From: Methanoregula sp.
Lineage (GTDB): Archaea > Halobacteriota > Methanomicrobia > Methanomicrobiales > Methanospirillaceae
Assembly: GCA_022710665.1 (NCBI GenBank)
Contig: JAKLGN010000063.1
Location: 1-7,588, forward strand
Direction: 5' to 3'
Length of the DNA stretch: 7,588 nt
Below are positions 6,897 through 7,588 of the stretch, piece by piece. Position numbers and translations under genes: made by a program. The notes under the pieces are model-generated. The model worked only from the letters and a program-made list of their open reading frames with translations, was not told where the DNA came from and ran no database searches. Each line of letters starts with the position of its first letter. Position 1 is the stretch's first letter.

Positions 6897-7145
6897 GATA
6901 ATACCGTTTTTTCCAGATCCCGGAGAGAGTATACAGAAATCAACATCAGCGATAGCCTTGACAAGCCATGAGTTTAGCGGTAGCCCGGCTATTTTCTCAA
7001 GGATCGTCTTCCTCATTGTTTTTATAGCCTCCGCAACTGGTCCTGACCGCGCCCTGCCATACATCCGGATGAAATTACCTTCATCAAAACACCGGAACAT
7101 GAATAGAAAGCGTTAAGGATTGTCACAGATAAAAATCCGGTTACA
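6897..7145. other. Unassigned spacer between argG and the marker-14 gene
   Basis: These 249 bp contain no gene I can support. T6 at 6907-6912, ten bases after the argG stop, could act as an archaeal U-tract terminator. On the minus strand a frame opens at 7100 and is stop-free to 6423, so about 68 codons lie in the spacer before it runs antisense through argG. No Shine-Dalgarno precedes it, and I treat it as unproven. An in-frame TAG at 7104-7106 limits how far upstream the marker-14 gene can start. Confidence 0.5.
6907..6912 (+). terminator. Possible U-tract terminator of argG
   Basis: Six consecutive T lie ten bases downstream of the argG stop codon. Archaeal RNA polymerase commonly terminates at such tracts. 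There is no strong hairpin in front of it, so support is modest. Confidence 0.35.
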
Positions 7146-7588
7146 ATGTCCACGGGTTTTTTTTCACGTTTCATAAAACCTAAACCCCATATCGTCGAAA
7201 GTCCCCCCCCACCGTCGATCTCCCATGGTGCCGGGATGCAGATTCCCGAATACAAGAACAAGCCGTATTTCATCGTTGCTTCCGTAGAGATGGGAAATAC
7301 CACAACAAAATGTATCCTTACCGGGGTCAGTCTTGAAACGGGGATGTCGTATGTCATCAATAAAACAGTGAGCATGAGCCGTGACATCCGGCCCCCGAAA
7401 CCCGGTGAGACCATCTTTGGTGCAACCCTTGACGGGACCGAACTGACACGGGAGGCCGTGACCGATCTGGTCCGGGATACGCTTCTCAAGTGCCATAAGG
7501 ACGCACATCTCGATGTGTTGAAAGAACTGGACTTCGTGGTACGGAGTACCGGGGTTGTTGCCGAGATGGAATCACCCGATCAGGTCGG
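7146..7588 (+). CDS. Putative methanogenesis marker protein 14, 3' end cut by the window edge
   Basis: The frame is open from ATG 7146 to the window edge (147 full codons). I recognise the segment from about residue 40 as methanogenesis marker 14: YFIVASVEMGNTTTKCIL, then INKTVSMSRDIRPPKPGE, LTREAVTDLVRDTL and FVVRSTGVVAEMESP. The family is found in methanogens; its biochemical role is unproven to my knowledge. VEMGNTTTK (47-55) resembles the phosphate-1 loop of ASKHA-fold ATPases (usual D-x-G-S/N-T-x-x-K), with Glu48 where Asp is usual; this fold link is inference. Residues 1-30 are a less conserved-looking Pro-rich stretch. ATG 7146 is the first possible start after an in-frame TAG at 7104, but it has no Shine-Dalgarno. 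ATG 7236 (residue 31), with GGTG five bases upstream, is a real alternative. Confidence 0.88.
   Translation, partial: MSTGFFSRFIKPKPHIVESPPPPSISHGAGMQIPEYKNKPYFIVASVEMGNTTTKCILTGVSLETGMSYVINKTVSMSRDIRPPKPGETIFGATLDGTELTREAVTDLVRDTLLKCHKDAHLDVLKELDFVVRSTGVVAEMESPDQV

Noticed and set aside
6423..7100. The 225-codon minus-strand frame as an annotated gene
   Set aside because: Two thirds of it are antisense to conserved argG and no Shine-Dalgarno is present. Only the spacer part is kept as a low-level observation.
7022..7508. Minus-strand frames opposite the marker-14 gene
   Set aside because: The plus-strand reading contains a recognisable methanogen family over the same stretch.
1..7588. Mobile elements, CRISPR arrays, tRNA or rRNA genes
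   Set aside because: I saw no transposase, terminal inverted repeats, regularly spaced repeats or tRNA-like cloverleaf in the short intergenic regions.

Overview
The window is 7.6 kb of archaeal DNA, most likely from a methanogenic euryarchaeon of the order Methanomicrobiales (Methanoregula or a near relative; the family is inferred). The main evidence is a gene at the right edge that reads as methanogenesis marker protein 14. Supporting signs are short A/T-rich TATA-type promoters at sensible distances from starts, archaeal-type Shine-Dalgarno sequences, and a short archaeal-type CarA. There is no sign of an insertion sequence, phage, CRISPR array or RNA gene.

Layout, left to right. A four-helix diiron ferritin-like (DPS-like) gene runs leftward off the left edge (1-452, minus strand). 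A 196-bp divergent spacer with a candidate promoter for each side separates it from carA and carB. These two overlap by one base (TAATG) and encode the glutaminase and synthetase subunits of carbamoyl-phosphate synthetase. A 140-bp spacer with a stem-loop follows. Next is a 169-aa membrane-anchored lipoprotein with a Thr/Pro/Val-rich stalk and a plastocyanin-like domain that has lost most of its copper ligands. A hairpin plus T7 terminator closes that gene. argG (argininosuccinate synthase) follows with its own TATA box and Shine-Dalgarno. A 249-bp unassigned spacer then precedes the 5' part of the marker-14 gene, which runs off the right edge.

How the genes work together. CarAB makes carbamoyl phosphate from glutamine, bicarbonate and ATP for both arginine and pyrimidine synthesis. 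ArgG uses the citrulline that comes from that carbamoyl phosphate, so three of the six genes lie in one pathway, although argG appears to be transcribed separately. The ferritin-like protein (iron and oxidative-stress handling), the lipoprotein (cell surface, function unknown) and marker 14 (methanogen-specific, function unproven) have no evident functional link to them.

Most of the window is ordinary core metabolism. I do not see a new multi-gene system. The most interesting single item is the cupredoxin-like lipoprotein with substituted copper ligands, which also appears to be expressed from a leaderless transcript.
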